From Paraburkholderia monticola (GTDB lineage Bacteria > Pseudomonadota > Gammaproteobacteria > Burkholderiales > Burkholderiaceae): a DNA stretch of 64,000 bases. The notes beneath the pieces were generated by a model, which saw nothing but the letters and a program-made list of their open reading frames with translations, was not told the origin of the DNA and made no database searches. The position numbers were made by a program, and so were the translations under genes. The stretch lies in assembly GCF_001580545.1 (NCBI RefSeq), contig NZ_LRBG01000039.1, forward strand, positions 310,001 through 374,000. Reading direction: 5' to 3'. Position 1 is the first letter of the stretch. Every line of letters begins with the position of its first letter. Below are positions 23,299 through 32,460 of the stretch, in pieces.

Positions 23299-26064
23299 TC
23301 AGTCCGTTCCAGGCTGAACGCCGAAGGCACTTTGCACGGCCTCGAAGCGCGAATTGACGTTCAGCTTCTCGAACACGTTCTTCATGTGCCATTTGACCGT
23401 CTCGGGCGCCAGTTTCAATGATCGGCCAATTTCCTTGTTGGACAGCCCGCGAGCGACATAGCCAAGGATTTCGAGCTCTCTCGCGCTCAGGGTACCCGGC
23501 GCCAATCTGGCGTCGGCATAGCTCGACAACGAAGGCGGCGCGTTATCGACCTCGTCGAAAGCCGACAGCAACGTGCCAATATAGGTGGCTTGCCCTGTCG
23601 AGGCTTCCGGTTGCGTGCGGCGAAAGCGTTCCAGTAGCGCCCGCATAGCCGGCCCTTCGTCCACGAAGCTATTGATCAAGCCCATCGCGCTGCCGATCCG
23701 CAGCGCGTTTTCCAGCGCCGAAAATGCCTTGTCCGGAGCACCATTGCGCTCATGCGCGAGCGCAAGAAGCAACGAAACGACCGCCTCGGCATAGCGCCAG
23801 CCCAGCGCAACGAGGTCGTCGCGCGAGCGCGTAAGAAAGTCGACGGCTTGTTCCGCGGCATTTTCGGCGAGCAGAACACGGGCTTCCAGCAAACAGTAGC
23901 TGGTCCACGTTTCCATGGCCGAGCCCCGTCGTCCTTCGCACATCATCGGTACGCTCGCGCTCAGTTGATCGGCGATCTGTCTCGCTTCGACCACGCTGCC
24001 GTCGGCCAGGAGCTGTCTGACGGTTTCCGCATCGCACGCCAGCTTCAGACGCAACCATCGACGTGCTATCGCGACCTGTCGACCATCCTCGAGAACGGCC
24101 AGCGCCGGCCCCTTTTTGCCATCGCGCCACAACAGGCGCGACGCGGTAACCATAAAGCGCATCAACGCTGCGAGCGGCGAGGTCTCCAATGCGATGGTCA
24201 TGCGACCCTCGACCAGTTTCCGCGCTTCGGACAACTCGTTGCACTCGTAGTAAATCGACGCAAGACAACCGGCGACCGCGGCCGTGGCCGCCGACCACTC
24301 CCCCAGCTTCTCCTCGGAGTACCGCAGCGCCACCTCCATCACCCGCTTCGCATCGGAAAGTTCACCGTGTATCAGCGCGGCGATGCCGTACACCGCGTCG
24401 CGCAGAATGCCGGCGCTGTTCGGCTTCAGGCTGATTCCCACCTGATCGACCCGTGCTCTCCAGACGCGGGATATGTAGCTGAACTGGCCTCGATACATCA
24501 AGCCGAAAATTTCCGCGCTTTGCCCGTAATACCGGACCCACGGCTCCGCGGTCGCCGTCGATGCCTTGACGGCAATCCCCAGTTCGAGCGCGTGTTCGCT
24601 ATCGTCGCTCACGGCGGCGATGACCGCGCGGATCGCGTTGATCTCGGCCCGTGCGACGTCGCCGGCCGCCGAGCGATCGTCGCGAGTCAGACGCTCGAAC
24701 TCGTCGGCAATCGCACCGATCTCCTTCGACGCGCGCGAGGTGTCGAGCGACATCGCGAGCGCCCAGGCTTTCGCGAGGCGCAAACGCAGTCGACCCGCGA
24801 TCACATCCGGCGGAAGTTTGCGGATCCAACCCGGCAGCATGAACGGATCGCCACGCTGGAGCATCTCCATCGCGCAGTTTTCGGCCCACTGCGCCGCCTG
24901 CTCCAGATCGCCCGCGGCCAGCGCGTGTCGCACGGCCTCGGGCCACAGCCGAGCCCGTGCGAACCAGAGGCTGGCCCGGCGATGCAGCAACGGAACCTGG
25001 TGCGGCGTTCGACGCACGAGACGGCGGCGAAGCGCATCGCTCAACAACGCGTGATAGCGATACCAGCTCTGCGTGTCATCGAGCGGGCGGATGAACACGT
25101 TATGCCGCTCCAGCCACTCCAGGTTTTCTCCGCTGTCGCCTTCACCGTCCGTCACTTCGTCGCACAGCGACGCAGTGAACCGTTCGAGAATCGACGTGTG
25201 CAGCAAGAACGTCAGTATGTGCGGCGGCAAATGGGTGAAGACCGTGTCGCTCAGGTAGCGATCGATGCCGAAGCGCGAACCGGCGAAATGACTGGCGAGC
25301 GCGGCCACATCGTCGACCCGGTTCAGTCCGAGAGAAGCCAGTTGCAACCCGGCCACCCATCCTTCGGTTGCGGTGTTCAGCAACTCGACGCTGTTGCGGT
25401 TCAGTGGCGTGTTACCGCTGCGGTCGAAGAACGCCTGAGCATCGTCGAGCGAAAAACGAAGGTCGTCGGCGTTCAGACGCGAGAGCTTGTCGGGCGAGCG
25501 CAGCGCGCTCAACGAAAGCGCCGGTTCGCCGCGTGCTCCGAGCAGCACGTGCAGGTTGTCGGGCGCGTAGCGCAGCAGGCGCGAGACGATCGCGAGAACG
25601 GGCCGCGCGCTGAGGCGGTCGACGTCGTCGAGCACGAGAAAAACACCACGGCCGTACGCGGCGATGCCATTCAGCAGCACTGAAATGATCGTTCTGACCG
25701 GCGTGTGCGCATCGTTGTCGAGGAGTTGCTGCGCCTGCCAAGCGATGTCCTTCGATGCGCGAGACAGCGCCGCCACCAGATAGGCGCCGAGTTGCTGCGG
25801 ATCGTCGTCTTCTCCGTCGAGACTCAGCCATGCAACCGGACGCTTCTTTCTCGCTTGCGCCTCGCTCCAGGCGGCAAGCAAAGTCGTCTTGCCAAAACCC
25901 GCAGGCGCGATCACCAGCGTCACGTGTTGCGGACGCCGTTCATCGAGTCGCCGGAGCAATTCAGGCCGCTGAACGCAACCCGCGGGAACGCGCGGCGGCA
26001 TCATTTTGGTCTGGATCAGCGAGACGATCCATTCACGCTCGAAACTATCTGCGGGTGTGTTCAT
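23299..26064 (-). CDS. LuxR-family ATP-dependent regulator (MalT-like)
   Basis: A 921-residue large regulator of the MalT/LAL class. The N-terminal STAND NTPase has Walker A APAGFGKTT (residues 53-61) and Walker B-type VFLVLDDVDRL; a long TPR-like helical middle follows; the C-terminus carries a LuxR helix-turn-helix (LSARELEILGYVARGLSNKEIGRSLKLAPETVKWHMKN). Such proteins activate transcription when ligand and ATP are bound. The ATG at 26064 is preceded by GGGAGGA, so the 30-residue upstream extension is dropped. It lies next to an orphan response regulator; the target is unknown. Confidence 0.92.
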   Translation of the reverse strand: MNTPADSFEREWIVSLIQTKMMPPRVPAGCVQRPELLRRLDERRPQHVTLVIAPAGFGKTTLLAAWSEAQARKKRPVAWLSLDGEDDDPQQLGAYLVAALSRASKDIAWQAQQLLDNDAHTPVRTIISVLLNGIAAYGRGVFLVLDDVDRLSARPVLAIVSRLLRYAPDNLHVLLGARGEPALSLSALRSPDKLSRLNADDLRFSLDDAQAFFDRSGNTPLNRNSVELLNTATEGWVAGLQLASLGLNRVDDVAALASHFAGSRFGIDRYLSDTVFTHLPPHILTFLLHTSILERFTASLCDEVTDGEGDSGENLEWLERHNVFIRPLDDTQSWYRYHALLSDALRRRLVRRTPHQVPLLHRRASLWFARARLWPEAVRHALAAGDLEQAAQWAENCAMEMLQRGDPFMLPGWIRKLPPDVIAGRLRLRLAKAWALAMSLDTSRASKEIGAIADEFERLTRDDRSAAGDVARAEINAIRAVIAAVSDDSEHALELGIAVKASTATAEPWVRYYGQSAEIFGLMYRGQFSYISRVWRARVDQVGISLKPNSAGILRDAVYGIAALIHGELSDAKRVMEVALRYSEEKLGEWSAATAAVAGCLASIYYECNELSEARKLVEGRMTIALETSPLAALMRFMVTASRLLWRDGKKGPALAVLEDGRQVAIARRWLRLKLACDAETVRQLLADGSVVEARQIADQLSASVPMMCEGRRGSAMETWTSYCLLEARVLLAENAAEQAVDFLTRSRDDLVALGWRYAEAVVSLLLALAHERNGAPDKAFSALENALRIGSAMGLINSFVDEGPAMRALLERFRRTQPEASTGQATYIGTLLSAFDEVDNAPPSLSSYADARLAPGTLSARELEILGYVARGLSNKEIGRSLKLAPETVKWHMKNVFEKLNVNSRFEAVQSAFGVQPGTD

Positions 26065-26224
26065 GAGTAGTCCTCCCAGCGGCCATCCGTGAGAGGCATG
26101 GGTGAGTCTTTGTGAATGGGTTCTTAAGATACGCCGAAGTGTATGACGACTCAATGCAGACCCGCCCGATCAGACACGGCGAGCGCGATTCGCTCCAGGT
26201 CGTGCATGGCCGTCTGTCAAATCC

Positions 26225-27010
26225 CTAGCTGACGCTGCTTGGGGTGTCCTCTTCCGAGCGGTCGTTCTGTGTGGCCGGATCTGCGGGTTCGCCAGCCGCT
26301 GACGTCGCCACGCCCACTCTGCTGACAGGGACGTCGTCGAGCCGGTAGCCGTGCGTGTAGACAGTCACCAGTCGCACGCCATTCTCCGGACGCAAGCTCA
26401 GCTTGCGTCGCAGCCGGTAGATATGCGTGTCGATCGTGCGCGACGTGCTGTCCAGTTCGCGGCCCCAGGCCAGCTTCGCCAGCAGCCGTTTGGAGACGAC
26501 CCGACCCGCGTTCGCGAACAGATACGCGGCTACGTCGAATTCTTTTTCGGTCAGTGCGATCGCCTGGCCGTGCAGAAAAGCACTGCGCTGCGTGACATCG
26601 AAGAGGTAGGGTCCCAACGCGATGGCGCTTTCGACCTTGATGCTGCGCCGCGTGCGCCGCAACAGTGCGCCGGCTCGCGCCACCAGCTCTTGCGTCCTGA
26701 ATGGCTTGAGGACGTAGTCATCCGCGCCGGCGTCGAGCGCCTGCAAGATGTCGACTTCCAGAAGCCGGCTGGTCACGAACAGCACCGCGGGTTCCCGGCC
26801 CAGATGACGGCGTATCCAGTACAGCACCTCGAAGCCGCTCAGGCCCGGCAATTCCCAGTCGAGCACCACGAGATCGACCTCGTGGACCTGAAGAAAAGCA
26901 ATCGCGTCCTTGCCCCGGTCCACCGTGCTGACTCGATGCCCGGCTTGCCTGATTTCCCTCTCGACCGACTCAGCTTGCGCGGGATCGTCTTCCACCAACA
27001 GGATATTCAT
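26225..27010 (-). CDS. OmpR-family response regulator (orphan)
   Basis: A 261-residue two-component regulator. The receiver domain carries E7/D8/D9 acidic residues, phosphoacceptor D51 (VVLDWELPG), the T/S switch and the K in VLKPF. The winged-helix effector domain occupies residues about 130-225 (TEKEFDVAAYLFANAGRVVSKRLLAKLAWG...TIDTHIYRLRRKL). A 35-residue polar tail follows. No histidine kinase gene is adjacent, so its partner is elsewhere. Confidence 0.92.
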   Translation of the reverse strand: MNILLVEDDPAQAESVEREIRQAGHRVSTVDRGKDAIAFLQVHEVDLVVLDWELPGLSGFEVLYWIRRHLGREPAVLFVTSRLLEVDILQALDAGADDYVLKPFRTQELVARAGALLRRTRRSIKVESAIALGPYLFDVTQRSAFLHGQAIALTEKEFDVAAYLFANAGRVVSKRLLAKLAWGRELDSTSRTIDTHIYRLRRKLSLRPENGVRLVTVYTHGYRLDDVPVSRVGVATSAAGEPADPATQNDRSEEDTPSSVS

Positions 27011-27590
27011 TTATCACCTTTTTCTTTCGCCCTGCCGACTGGAAGACCGGGTCCCCCGATAACCGCGGCGAAAGACATCGACATCTGGAATTGCACTCAC
27101 CCTGGCAACCCGTGCGGACAGGACGAAAAGCCACCTTGAAAATCGCCTACGGCACAGGGGCGGCGTGAGCGGTCCGCGGCGTCGGCGCCGGAAGTGGTTG
27201 TGAATTTCGAGACGAACGATAGAACGAGTCGCTTTTCTAACGCGCCCCCTTCGGGGAGGGGGGTATGGCATTTTCGAAGGGGGGGTGTATTTCACGGACA
27301 GCCACCCTCCTTGTCGGCCGCCCCACCCTCGTCCGCAGCATCAGGGTGGCGACGTCGACGGCGAATTCCCTGTAGCCCTTGCGGAGAGGAGGACGGCTGA
27401 AGAAGAGGAGGAAGAAGGTGAAGGAAGGGAGAGGAGCAACATCGACACATTGAAGCCGGAGCGCAGCTTCATGGGCGATGGTCAGGACAATGCAAAATCG
27501 AGGGGTGTCGTCGAATCGCTGATCGAGCCGGCGCCCGCGGCGGCGCGCCGCCAGGCGCCGCCGCGACAGCCGGGTCGTCCTGCGTCAGCT
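27011..27590. other. Intergenic region upstream of the response regulator
   Basis: About 580 bases with no convincing gene; a plus-strand frame through it continues into the antisense of the binding-protein gene and is rejected. It contains runs of C and G, with a short CCCC-TTC-GGGG hairpin near 27245-27256, and a GC-rich segment beside the binding-protein stop. No promoter was recognised. Confidence 0.4.
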
Positions 27591-28739
27591 TCACACGCCA
27601 CTACCGCCCACGGTCCGTTGACTCTTCCATTGCCCCTGCTGCACCTCGAACAGCGTATAGGGCGGCTTGATCAGATCCCCATGCGGATCGAACGCGATTT
27701 TCCCCGTCACCCCCGTCACATTCACTTTCGGGAACGCGGCGACGATCTTCGCGCGATCGAGCGAGTCCGCGGTCTGGATCGCCTGAATCATCGCGAGCGC
27801 GGCGTCGTAGGCGAACGGCGCATACAGCTCGACATCCTGATTGAAGCGCGCCTTGTAGCGCTTGCCGAACTCCTGCGCGGCCGGCAGCTTGTCGAGCGCC
27901 GGGCCGGGTTCGAGATCGCGCGTGCCCTCGCCCGCGTTGCCCGCGATCTGCAGGAACGCGTTGCTCTTTAAGGCGCCCGCGCCGAACAGTTGCGCGGGCA
28001 TGCCGAGCGAGCGCATCTGCTTGACGAGCATCGCGCCCTGCTCGTCGAGTCCGCCGAAGAAAATCAGATCGACGTTTTTCTGCTTCAGCGAAGTCAGGAT
28101 CGCGCGCAGATCGACCGCCTTGTCGTTCGTGAACTCGCGATCGACGATATTGCCGTTCGCCTGCTTGGCGCCCTTCTCGAATGCATCGGCGAGGCCCTGG
28201 CCGAACGCGGTGCGATCATCGATGATGCCGATGCGCTTCGCCTTCAACTGCTGCACCGCGAACTCGCCCGCGATCACGCCGCCGACACCGTCGTGCCCCA
28301 TCGTGCGAAACACGTTCGCAAAGCCTTGCGCCGTGAGTGCCGGATTCGTCGAGCCCGGCGTGATCATCGCGACGTTCGCCGTGTGATAGACGGCCGAGGC
28401 CGGGATGCTGCAGCCCGAGTTGTAGTGGCCGATCACGCCGACCACGCCGTCGTCGACGAGCTTTTGCGCCACCTGGATCGCGATGCGCGGATCGGCCTGA
28501 TCGTCCTGCACGTCGAGCACGTATTTGACGGGTTTGCCGCCGATCATCGGATGCTTCGCGTTCGCTTCGTCCACCGCAAGCTGCGCGCCGTTCTGCAGAT
28601 CCTTGCCGACCCGCGCGACCGGTCCGGTCAGCGGTCCGACGAAGCCGATCTTGACGATTTCCGGCTCGGCGCCATACGACGGCGCATGCGCGCACAACAT
28701 CCCAAGGGCCAGTGCGACAACCAGGTTTCTGCGTTTCAT
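27591..28739 (-). CDS. Branched-chain amino-acid ABC transporter substrate-binding protein
   Basis: A 382-residue periplasmic type I binding protein (LivJ/LivK family). Signal peptide residues 1-23 (cleaved after SYG-A), then IVKIGFVGPLTGPVARVGKDLQNGAQLAVDEANA, the GHYNSGCSIPASAVYH and ITPGSTNPALT pocket regions, and DDRTAFGQGLADAFEKGAK. No Liv permease or ATPase genes are in the window, so it is an orphan receptor. It follows the DadA-like oxidase on the same strand (35-base gap), which suggests it delivers that enzyme's substrate or a related amino acid. Confidence 0.92.
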   Translation of the reverse strand: MKRRNLVVALALGMLCAHAPSYGAEPEIVKIGFVGPLTGPVARVGKDLQNGAQLAVDEANAKHPMIGGKPVKYVLDVQDDQADPRIAIQVAQKLVDDGVVGVIGHYNSGCSIPASAVYHTANVAMITPGSTNPALTAQGFANVFRTMGHDGVGGVIAGEFAVQQLKAKRIGIIDDRTAFGQGLADAFEKGAKQANGNIVDREFTNDKAVDLRAILTSLKQKNVDLIFFGGLDEQGAMLVKQMRSLGMPAQLFGAGALKSNAFLQIAGNAGEGTRDLEPGPALDKLPAAQEFGKRYKARFNQDVELYAPFAYDAALAMIQAIQTADSLDRAKIVAAFPKVNVTGVTGKIAFDPHGDLIKPPYTLFEVQQGQWKSQRTVGGSGV

Positions 28740-28774
28740 GATGTCCGTCCTCTTCTGAGCAACAGTTGCGGTGA

Positions 28775-30007
28775 TTAAAAACGACGCGGGCTATAAGGCG
28801 CGAGATCGAGCGGCGGCACGCGTCCCGCCACCAGATCGGCGACGACGCTGCCCGTCACGCCGCCCAGCGTGACGCCCAGATGCTGATGACCGAACGCGTA
28901 GACGACGCGTGGCGAGGCGCTCGACGCTCCGACGACCGGCAAGCCGTCGGGCAGGCTCGGCCGGAAGCCGAGCCAGTCGCTGTCCGGTTCCGCCAATTGC
29001 GGTAACGCGTGCTGCGCTGAACGCGTGATCAGATCGAGCAGCGCGGCATTGCGTTGCGGTCCATAGCCGCCGAGCTCGACGGTGCCCGCCGCGCGGATGC
29101 CGCCGTCCATCGGCACCATGTAGAAGCCGCGCTCGGCCCAGCCGCACGGCCGCGAAATCAGCGACGACGTGCCGGGGAAACGCACGTGATAGCCGCGCTC
29201 GGTATCGAGCGGCACGCGGTCGCCGCATTGGCGCGCGAAGCGGCCCGAAAACGCCCCCGCGCAGACGACCACGTGGGCGGCGTCATAGGCACGCCCCGCG
29301 TCATCGACGATGCGCACGCTGGTGGCACCCGGCTCGAGTGTGCGAACCGCGATGCGCTCGTGCCGGAGACCGCGGGCGAGCAACGCCGCATGCAGCGCCT
29401 GCAAAAAACCGCGCGGATCGCTGAGGAACCAGCTGCCGTTGAACAACGTGCCGTGCGCAAAGATCGGCGCGAGATTCGGTTCGAGTGCGGCGATGCCGGC
29501 GCGGTCGAAGTTCTCGAAGCGCACGCCTAGCGAGCGGCGCAACGCGAGCGACGGCTGGGCCGCGTCGAACGATGCCGCATCCGAATACAGGTAGAGGCAT
29601 TCGCGCGGCCGCACGAAGCGCGACAGGTCGTCGCTCGCGAGCATCTCGCGGTAGCCGTCGAACGCACGCGACAGCAGGCTCGCGAGGGACCGCGCGCTGT
29701 GCTCATAGCGCCGCGGCATCGACGCGCACAGAAAGCGCGCGAGCCACGGCGCGAGCTGCGGCAGATAGCGCCAGCGAATCCGCAGCGGACTCGTCGGGGA
29801 AAACAGGAAGCGCGGCAGATTGCGGAACACGTCCGGGTTGTTCACCGGTATGCAGCCGTAGTTGGCGAACGTGCCCGCATTGCCGTACGAGGTGGCCTCG
29901 CCCGGACCCAGCGCGTCGAACAGCGTGACGTGGTGACCGTCGCGCATCAGCCAGTAGGCGCTCGACAGGCCGACGAAGCCCGCGCCCAGCACGGCGACTT
30001 CGCTCAT
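28775..30007 (-). CDS. DadA-like FAD-dependent D-amino-acid dehydrogenase
   Basis: A 410-residue flavoprotein of the DAO family. The N-terminal dinucleotide-binding motif is VAVLGAGFVGLSSAYWLMRDG, followed by TSYGNAG and CIPVN segments typical of DadA, and the C-terminal FAD motif is PSLPDGLPVVG...VYAFGHQHLGVTLGGVTGSVVADLV. It would oxidise a D-amino acid or hydroxyproline-type substrate to the keto acid, passing electrons to the respiratory chain. Its ATG overlaps the stop of a 30-residue leader ORF. It is divergent from the MocR regulator, which probably controls it. Substrate not determined. Confidence 0.88.
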   Translation of the reverse strand: MSEVAVLGAGFVGLSSAYWLMRDGHHVTLFDALGPGEATSYGNAGTFANYGCIPVNNPDVFRNLPRFLFSPTSPLRIRWRYLPQLAPWLARFLCASMPRRYEHSARSLASLLSRAFDGYREMLASDDLSRFVRPRECLYLYSDAASFDAAQPSLALRRSLGVRFENFDRAGIAALEPNLAPIFAHGTLFNGSWFLSDPRGFLQALHAALLARGLRHERIAVRTLEPGATSVRIVDDAGRAYDAAHVVVCAGAFSGRFARQCGDRVPLDTERGYHVRFPGTSSLISRPCGWAERGFYMVPMDGGIRAAGTVELGGYGPQRNAALLDLITRSAQHALPQLAEPDSDWLGFRPSLPDGLPVVGASSASPRVVYAFGHQHLGVTLGGVTGSVVADLVAGRVPPLDLAPYSPRRF

Positions 30008-30096
30008 CGCGTTCGCCGGTCGGCCGAACCGGCCGCCCGACCCGACCCTGCGCCGGCTGCACCGACCGGCAGGAGCGTGCTCTGCTGCTTTGTCAC
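30004..30096 (-). CDS. Candidate 30-residue leader ORF of the DadA-like gene
   Basis: A GTG-initiated frame of 30 codons with a perfect AGGAGG ribosome-binding site seven bases upstream (30104-30109). Its TGA overlaps the oxidase ATG as ATGA. The peptide starts MTKQQSTLLPVGAAGAGSG and ends RRTR. The oxidase itself has no ribosome-binding site of its own in that position, so translation is probably coupled through this ORF. The peptide matches nothing I recognise. Confidence 0.55.
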   Translation of the reverse strand: MTKQQSTLLPVGAAGAGSGRAAGSADRRTR

Positions 30097-30143
30097 AAGC
30101 GTGCCTCCTGTACTACAGTTGCGCGTTGCCTTTCGAGACAGCG

Positions 30144-30374
30144 CCACACAAACCATGCTTTAATACTCACACAAAGTTTTTTTGGGTGCAATTAAATTGG
30201 CTTTGTGTGGAGCCAGGTACTTTCCCGGATCAAAAGCGTTTCTTTAGGCTCGATGACGCATGTTCACTTGCCGATCGAAGGAAAAACCGGTTTAGTATTG
30301 GCGTGTTTGTCCGGTCGAACGAGTTTTTTGTATGGAGATTGAGTCTGGATGAAGAGCGCAATTGACCACACAAA
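30144..30374. promoter_or_regulatory. Repeated CCACACAAA boxes, candidate MocR operators
   Basis: Four copies of a 9-base box: CCACACAAA at 30144-30152, TCACACAAA at 30167-30175, the inverse TTTGTGTGG at 30202-30210, and CCACACAAA at 30366-30374 inside the start of the MocR gene. Two direct repeats plus an inverted one is the arrangement described for MocR-family operators. They lie between the divergent oxidase and regulator genes in an AT-richer stretch of about 340 bases. Confidence 0.65.
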
Positions 30375-31776
30375 CGGTGAAGAAATTCTCCAGACAAAGG
30401 GACGTCAGCCGACTTATCTCGAAGTGTCGCGCAGCCTCGAGGAAAAAGTCCGCAGCGGCCTCTACCCGCCGGGCAGCCGCCTGCCGGCGCAGCGCGAGCT
30501 TGCGGTGGAGTTGGGCCTGAATGTCTCCACCGTGTCGCGTGCGTACAAGGAGTTGCAGGCGCGTGGACTGATCGTCGCGAGCAAGCGGCGCGGCTCGATC
30601 GTCACCGGCGGCGCCATGCCTGCCGTGCATGGCCGCGGCGCCAACGTGTCGGCAAGCGGCAACGCCAGCGCGAACACGGTGCTCGACCTGACCGTGAACC
30701 GGCCGGCCACCGGCGAATTCCTCACTCAACTCGCGCGGACGATGGCGCAGATCGCCGACGACCCGCGCTACCCGGAGACTCAGGAATATCAGCCGCCGCA
30801 AGGTCCCGAATGGGCGCGCGCGGCGGGCGCGCGCTGGATCGCCGCGCCCGGCTTCACGCCCGGCGCCGACAGCGTGGTCGTCACGAGCGGCGCGCAACAC
30901 GGCCTCTATGCGGTGCTGAGCAGCCTGATGGGTCATGAAGGCGTGATCCTCTCGGACCAGTTGACCTACTACGGCCTGAAAGCGCTCGCGCCGGTGTTCC
31001 AGTTCGAACTGGTCGGCATTCCGAGCGACGACGAAGGGCTGTTGCCCGATCGTCTCGAAGACGCGTGCCGCCACCGGCGCGTGAAGGCGATCTTCACGGT
31101 GCCGAATCTGCAGAACCCGACGGTCGTGACGATGAGCCTCGCGCGCCGCGCGGCGCTCGTCGACATTGCGCGTCGCCATCACATCGTGATCATCGAGGAC
31201 GACGTGTACGGCCCGCTTCTGCAAGCGCGCCTGCCGACGATTGCCAGCCTGTGCCCGGAACTGACCTTCCACGTGACGTCGACGTCGAAGATCCTCGCGC
31301 CCGGTTTGCGCATCGGCTATCTGCGCACGCCGCCACATGGCGCGGCGCTGGCTGCCGAGGCGGTGCGCACCACCGCGTGGATGCCCGCGCCGCTGTCGAC
31401 GCTGATCGCGACGCGCTGGATCGAGGACGGCACTGCGCAGACGATCCTCGACGCGCAGCGCGCCGAGTTGCGCGCACGTCAGGCGATCGCCCGCGAACTG
31501 TTGCCGGCCGAGCTGCTGAAGAGCGACCCCGCGTGCATGTTCGTGTGGTTGCGCGTGCCGCCGCCGTGGCGCTCGGACGACTTCGCGGCCAATGCGCTTG
31601 CGCGCGGTGTCAACACGATGCCGGCCTCCGCCTTCGCGGTCGATCGTTCGACGCTCGAGCACGGCGTGCGCATCAATCTCGCTTGCGCCGAATCGCGCGA
31701 GCAGTTGACGCGTGGCCTGCAGATACTCGCGCACACGCTGCGCGACCGGCCGCGCGCGCTGTTCGGCACGATCTAG
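30349..31776 (+). CDS. MocR-family transcriptional regulator (GntR-aminotransferase fusion)
   Basis: A 475-residue regulator. Residues about 20-90 form a GntR winged helix (LPAQRELAVELGLNVSTVSRAYKELQARGLIVASKRRGSIV). The rest is a fold-type I aminotransferase-like domain that binds PLP through K314 in STSKILAPGLRIGYL, with the IIEDDVYG pocket. MocR proteins sense PLP or amino-acid adducts and regulate amino-acid metabolism. It faces the DadA-like gene across four CCACACAAA boxes, one of them in its own first codons, suggesting autoregulation. Confidence 0.93.
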   Translation: MKSAIDHTNGEEILQTKGRQPTYLEVSRSLEEKVRSGLYPPGSRLPAQRELAVELGLNVSTVSRAYKELQARGLIVASKRRGSIVTGGAMPAVHGRGANVSASGNASANTVLDLTVNRPATGEFLTQLARTMAQIADDPRYPETQEYQPPQGPEWARAAGARWIAAPGFTPGADSVVVTSGAQHGLYAVLSSLMGHEGVILSDQLTYYGLKALAPVFQFELVGIPSDDEGLLPDRLEDACRHRRVKAIFTVPNLQNPTVVTMSLARRAALVDIARRHHIVIIEDDVYGPLLQARLPTIASLCPELTFHVTSTSKILAPGLRIGYLRTPPHGAALAAEAVRTTAWMPAPLSTLIATRWIEDGTAQTILDAQRAELRARQAIARELLPAELLKSDPACMFVWLRVPPPWRSDDFAANALARGVNTMPASAFAVDRSTLEHGVRINLACAESREQLTRGLQILAHTLRDRPRALFGTI

Positions 31777-31848
31777 CGGGCGGCCGAAGCATCAGACGCA
31801 GCGGCTAGAATACGGCACCACCCTGACCCGCCGAGCCGCCTTCATCCG

Positions 31849-32421
31849 ATGACTCCGTCCGACGATTCACGCCCTTCCGCGCGCGCGCACGCCGCCGATG
31901 CGCTGTTCGCTTTCCTGAAGTCGCTGCCGCTCGGCGATCGCCTGATCGAGGGCGGCTTCATGGCCGTGCAGGCGGTCGCGGGCGCGAGTCTCGCGTTCGG
32001 CATCGGCCGCGCGCTGCATACCGAGCAGGCGTTCTGGGCCGCGATCACCGCGATCGCGGTGAGTCAGCATAGCTACATCGACACCCGCAAGCTGTCGCGC
32101 GACCAGTTCATCGGCGCGATGGTCGGTGGCATCTGCGGGCTGATCGGCACGCTCGCGGGCGGCGGCCATTTTGCCGCCTACGCGGCGACCGTGGCGGGTG
32201 CGATCATGATCTGCTGGGTCGTCAACGTCGGCAGCGCGGCGCGCCTCGGCGGCATCACCGCGACCATCATGCTGCTGGTGCCGGGCATCGGCCCCGCGTG
32301 GGACAAGGCGTTCTTGAGGCTCGGCGAAGTGACGCTCGGCACGGTCTGCGCGCTGCTGATCGCGCGGCTGATGGCGTCGCTCGAAAGACGTGCGTTCAGT
32401 AAGAGCGAGCCGCCCAGATAG
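31849..32421 (+). CDS. FUSC-like membrane protein (short)
   Basis: A 190-residue inner-membrane protein with about five hydrophobic segments (for example VQAVAGASLAFGIGRAL, AFWAAITAIAVSQHSY, GAMVGGICGLIGTLAGG, YAATVAGAIMICWVVNV, LRLGEVTLGTVCALLIARLM). The pattern is the membrane half of a FUSC/aromatic-acid exporter-type protein, without the soluble domains of full-length members (600 residues or more). It follows the MocR gene by 72 bases on the same strand; a functional link is not shown. Confidence 0.75.
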   Translation: MTPSDDSRPSARAHAADALFAFLKSLPLGDRLIEGGFMAVQAVAGASLAFGIGRALHTEQAFWAAITAIAVSQHSYIDTRKLSRDQFIGAMVGGICGLIGTLAGGGHFAAYAATVAGAIMICWVVNVGSAARLGGITATIMLLVPGIGPAWDKAFLRLGEVTLGTVCALLIARLMASLERRAFSKSEPPR

Positions 32422-32460
32422 AAGCGCGGCGCGCGCGCTGAGTCCGCGTTGAGTCTTTAG

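Noticed and set aside
27285..27971. Plus-strand frame of 228 codons over the intergenic region and the binding-protein gene
   Set aside because: Most of it is antisense to the binding-protein gene and the protein is low complexity.
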